The notes under the pieces were generated by a model. It did no database searches. It had not been told where the DNA came from and was given only the letters and a program-made list of their open reading frames with translations. The position numbers and the translations under genes are program-made. 64,000 nt of DNA from Flaccisagitta enflata (lineage: Eukaryota > Chaetognatha > Sagittoidea > Aphragmophora). Shown piece after piece: positions 60,795-64,000 of the stretch. Within the stretch, counting starts at the first letter, position 1; every line of letters begins with the position of its first letter. The stretch spans positions 39,308,001 through 39,372,000 of the forward strand of contig OZ231128.1 of NCBI GenBank assembly GCA_965153355.1, in the 5' to 3' direction.

Positions 60795-61734
60795 GCTAGC
60801 TAATAGTTAGTTTGAAAACAGTTTAACTTTTACGATCTCAAGTACCTCCTATTCTATTGCAAAAATTACTGAGAAAAAAAGATCTTACTAAGTCAAAGTT
60901 TTTGAACAATCAATATGAACCCAGCCAGATATTGTCCTATTATCCGCGAAAGAACTTAAATGCCAAGAGAAAAAAGTTGTTCCAGAGCCAATCTAGCTTC
61001 AAAGGATTTGTTCCTTTGTACGGATTTCGTGTAGTGGTCATTAACATGGCCAGTCAAGCGCCAATATTTCTTTACGGGGGAGGGGGAGTCAGGTTTTGGC
61101 TCATTTAGAATCATAAAAAAATGGCGAAGGGAAAAAATCCCAGCTAACAAGATATAAAAAAAAAACGTCCTGCCCATCACACTAAAGTATTGGTCAAATA
61201 TCTCATCATATCGCATGGAAATGATGCTATCTTTCCACAGAACATAATTTATCTTCCTAGACTTTTTCGATGTGAGATGGTCGGACAGTCCAATGGATGG
61301 ACAAACAAACTGACAGACAAACACAACCTCCTTAATACAGTTACAACCGGTTACTAAGAACCATAGGTAATAAAAGTCTATCTATAATTATAATGGATAT
61401 GAAATGTTTTTGTTTGCTATGTTGGCTATGATAGAGATCTACCTACTAAAGTTATGTGTTTTCCCTTGATATTCGTTATTGGGGGGTTTGATTGAGGTGA
61501 ATTGCAAAGTGTCGAAAACGCCAACGCCAACACCTACCCCAACTGCAGCGTCGACATCATTCTTGTTGACTCAACAACAACCCCAACTCGGCCTTACCCT
61601 CAGCACCTCACTCTTCTTCTCACAACCGCCTCAAAACGCTTCAAATGGGAAATTATTAATTTTCTTTAATCTTTCATTGAGCCGTAAGGAAACGTTTGCC
61701 CCTCCATTCCATTAAGGAGAAAACGAAAGACTAA

Positions 61735-61736
<2 letters not shown>
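60795..61736. other. Non-coding stretch, nothing recognised
   Basis: Short ORFs at 60857-61108 and 61479-61715 show no domain. A GGATGGAC tract at about 61283-61318 may be hairpin-element debris. Confidence 0.4.
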
Positions 61737-61782
<46 letters not shown>

Positions 61783-61860
61783 GAGAGAGACCGAGAGAGA
61801 GACCGAGAGAGAGACCGAGAGAGAGACCGAGAGAGAGACCGAGAGACAGAGACAGAGAGA
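61737..61860 (+). repeat. GA microsatellite with GAGAGAGACC units
   Basis: GA first, then six 10-bp GAGAGAGACC-type units. Confidence 0.9.
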
Positions 61861-62077
61861 TATGAAAAGATATAATGAAACGGAAAGAGACAAAAATAGC
61901 GAGAGAGGGGTAAAGGTGGAGGCAAATGAATTCGCTTGGATGATTTCTTCATTTTTCAATTCCAGAATTTTAAATTTTTCGTTCCTCTCCTGCTCTCTTC
62001 CTAACTCTGGTGCTCGAGATCGTCAATGGTTGTAATTCTGTTGTTCTTAATGTCTAAATGTCCATTTCTCACCAATT

Positions 62078-62383
62078 TAGAAGTCGCGTGCTACGCGACT
62101 CTACACCCCACTTTTTCCTTTCGTCCATCGTTTTTATGTCGGTCGGTCCGTCGGTCCGTAGGTCCGTTGGTAACACTGCTTTTATGGCGTTCTTGGCCAA
62201 ATGCTTTGTTTACCTTTTTTATGGAGGCCCCTGCCCACCCACACGCGACTTCAGTTGCCGTGTATACGGCTTATAGTTTTTTGCGATCTTTGGCCTCTGC
62301 TCCTGCCCAAATGCCCCAATGACCTTAGAAACGGCCCCTGCAAACCCGCACGCGACTGGGGTATTCGTGTATCCGACCTTGTT
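62078..62383 (-). mobile_element. Hairpin element H-I, long copy with a duplicated end
   Basis: AAGTCGCGTGCTACGCGACT hairpin, GTCGGTCCGTCGGTCC tract, CCTGCCCACCCACACGCGAC followed by TGCCGTGTATACGGC (about 62228-62274), and then a second CCTGCCCA...CGCACGCGACTGGGGT end and GTATCCGACCTTGTT. Confidence 0.7.
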
Positions 62384-62847
62384 ACACTGCCCAATATATG
62401 GACTCATTGAAGAGCCTGTGCAGTCACTCTGCACCCGAGAGGGAAAGTAAATGGTCAAGTGGAAGGTTTATGTACATAATTGGGCTTAACAGAATTGCAC
62501 TTAACTGAATTGGCTTGGCAGAATTTGGAACTCTGAGGTACAGAATGCAAAATACACTGCTCCTGCCCACCCACACGCGATTGGGGTAGCCGAAGCAGGA
62601 AATTCCCAAAAGACGGCTGGTAGGCCGAACTTAATGAAATCTTATCTCACATGCGGCGAGCAGGTTCAGTGTTGAAGTTGCTGTTTAGATACTTGGGCAG
62701 GATCAGTGATGCAAAGACTTCTCGTGATAAGCCGCAAAAAAGCTTGAAAGCGCAGTTTGATCAACTGACTGACACATCCCGTACTAACTGAAAAAACTTT
62801 TGGGAAGCACTCTAGAAGATGGTGACCTCTGTTCTTCTGATTACAAA
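62384..62847. other. Non-coding stretch with an H-I end fragment
   Basis: CTCCTGCCCACCCACACGCG with ATTGGGGTAGCCG at about 62561-62594. Nothing else. Confidence 0.45.
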
Positions 62848-63058
62848 AACAAGGCCGGATACACGGCTACCCCGGTCGCGTGCGGGTGGGCAGGGGCTGT
62901 GTTTGTGGTCACTTGATCATTTGGGCAGGAGCAGTGAGGCCATAGACTGCAAAAACCCAAAAAAAGTAAAGTGTGACGGACCGACAGACGGACGGACCAA
63001 CGGACGGACCGACGGACCAACAAAGTGGGGTGTAGAGTCGCGTGGCACGCGACTGAAA
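62848..63058 (+). mobile_element. Hairpin element H-I, best complete copy (reference)
   Basis: Order: AACAAGGCCGGATACACGGC, GTCGCGTGCGGGTGGGCAGG, GGGCAGGAGCAGTGAGGCC, GTGTGACGGACCGACAG, a GGACGGACCAAC microsatellite, GTGGGGTGTAG, and the 19-nt hairpin AGTCGCGTGGCACGCGACT with GAAAA. The AGTCGCGTG stem arm resembles the GTCGCGTGC near the left end. That fits the subterminal repeat of Helentron-associated elements. Confidence 0.85.
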
Positions 63059-64000
63059 ATGTCCTATACAGTTCTGCTTGAATAAATTGCAACTGGATCT
63101 AGATTCGATCATTAAGCCATACTTTATTGGTCAAACTGTATAAATTGAACATTTTTTGACAGGTTAGCATTAATATCAAGTTAATTCGCCGCCATTTTCA
63201 ACACCTATGACGATTCTGCAGGACATTAAGGTTGCAAAGCTAATGAGGTAATTTAGGTAGAGAGACCACTGACATTGCATGTTAATCACTACTTGTTCTT
63301 CTAATTTTGGTTAAACTAAGGGCCCTAACTATAAAATATTCATGACCATTTAAAAGCTCTGCAAAAAGTCTTCCAAATGCGATGTTACTGGCCATTGTGG
63401 CTTCATTTGTTTAGAAATAACAAAGGTTTGAAGAAAAATATCACCAATAGAAAAAACGCTCAATTATGATGAATTTCCTTCCCCATTTTTTAGTCCTTCT
63501 CTTTAAAACAGCATTCCATCTAAATGTATCAACAAAATTTGCTCTACTTGGTTTCAATCTTTTCATCTTTTGAAAAGCTTCAATTTCATCTATGATTCTG
63601 CTAAGTTTTTTTATTTTTGACTGAGTAATAGGCTCAAGAATCCAGTTGCAATTTATTCAAGCATGACTGTACTTTTTTATAAAGACTTTCATCGAATATC
63701 TATCAATTCTTATGAGTTACACACCTGCAAAAAAATGGGGTACAAAATTACAGAGAGAAAACTATAATTAGCTGTCTCTCAAAGCCTTTCTGACCGTTAC
63801 CGGTTATTGATCTAGCAAAGAAGAGTCGTTGCAAAAAATGAATTATGCCTTGGTGTATATATAGGGTATAAGAAAATTGTGTGGCACATTATGGAAATAA
63901 AGTTGCTTAAACAAATATTAATGTTCATCTCGAAAAAAAGGTATTGCATTTCAGGAAAACACAGTTACAATAGCTGATTTCGTAAAAAATCTCCAAGAAC
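63059..64000. other. Non-coding stretch to the window end, nothing recognised
   Basis: AT-rich with no ORF of interest and no repeat family seen elsewhere. Confidence 0.45.

Overview
The window looks like accessory DNA from the nuclear genome of an invertebrate animal. It has long dinucleotide and trinucleotide microsatellites, dense dispersed short elements, a candidate spliced gene, a HEPN-NACHT immune-type NTPase, and a decayed mobile-type gene of a kind I know from many invertebrate genomes. Non-autonomous elements with a terminal hairpin and an internal GACC/GACGG microsatellite recall the bivalve 'pearl' and Helentron-associated (HINE) elements. A mollusc or another marine invertebrate is therefore plausible, but the species cannot be fixed from the sequence. 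There is no sign of bacterial operons, rRNA, a functional tRNA or CRISPR.

Layout. 0-10 kb: microsatellites, two Harbinger-like MITEs sharing a TTA target, and several hairpin-ended elements. 10-14.5 kb: a very large inverted repeat. 15.6-18.6 kb and 21.9-25.7 kb: two different elements with the same terminal inverted repeat; the second contains other elements. 25.8-31.0 kb (+ strand): the main coding locus, a HEPN-NACHT protein followed by an exon encoding a six-repeat kelch propeller. 31.6-33.8 kb: a hairpin element filled with tandem arrays. 38.4-41.2 kb (- strand): a broken transposon-like gene with a FEN/PIN-like nuclease signature and a Cys-rich tail, preceded by a 163-bp minisatellite. 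42-64 kb: no convincing gene; MITEs, foldback elements, microsatellites and satellite-bearing hairpin elements.

How the parts may work together. The NACHT ORF ends near a good splice donor (28699/28700). The kelch exon starts at a strong acceptor (29863/29864), has no usable upstream start codon, and matches the donor in phase (phase 1). The simplest reading is one gene: N-terminal HEPN (candidate RNase effector), central NACHT switch, C-terminal beta-propeller sensor. That is the architecture of STAND defence proteins. Two single-base frameshifts of opposite sign interrupt the reading frame and may be sequencing errors or decay.

The rest is shaped by at least three families of non-autonomous elements. 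Hairpin elements (called H-I, H-II and H-D here) begin AACAAGGC and end in a GCGACTAAAA or GCATCTAAAA hairpin. Foldback families B and C carry a VNTR core. A set of MITEs is also present. Many H-II copies contain a private tandem array, so the family may be a source of satellite DNA.
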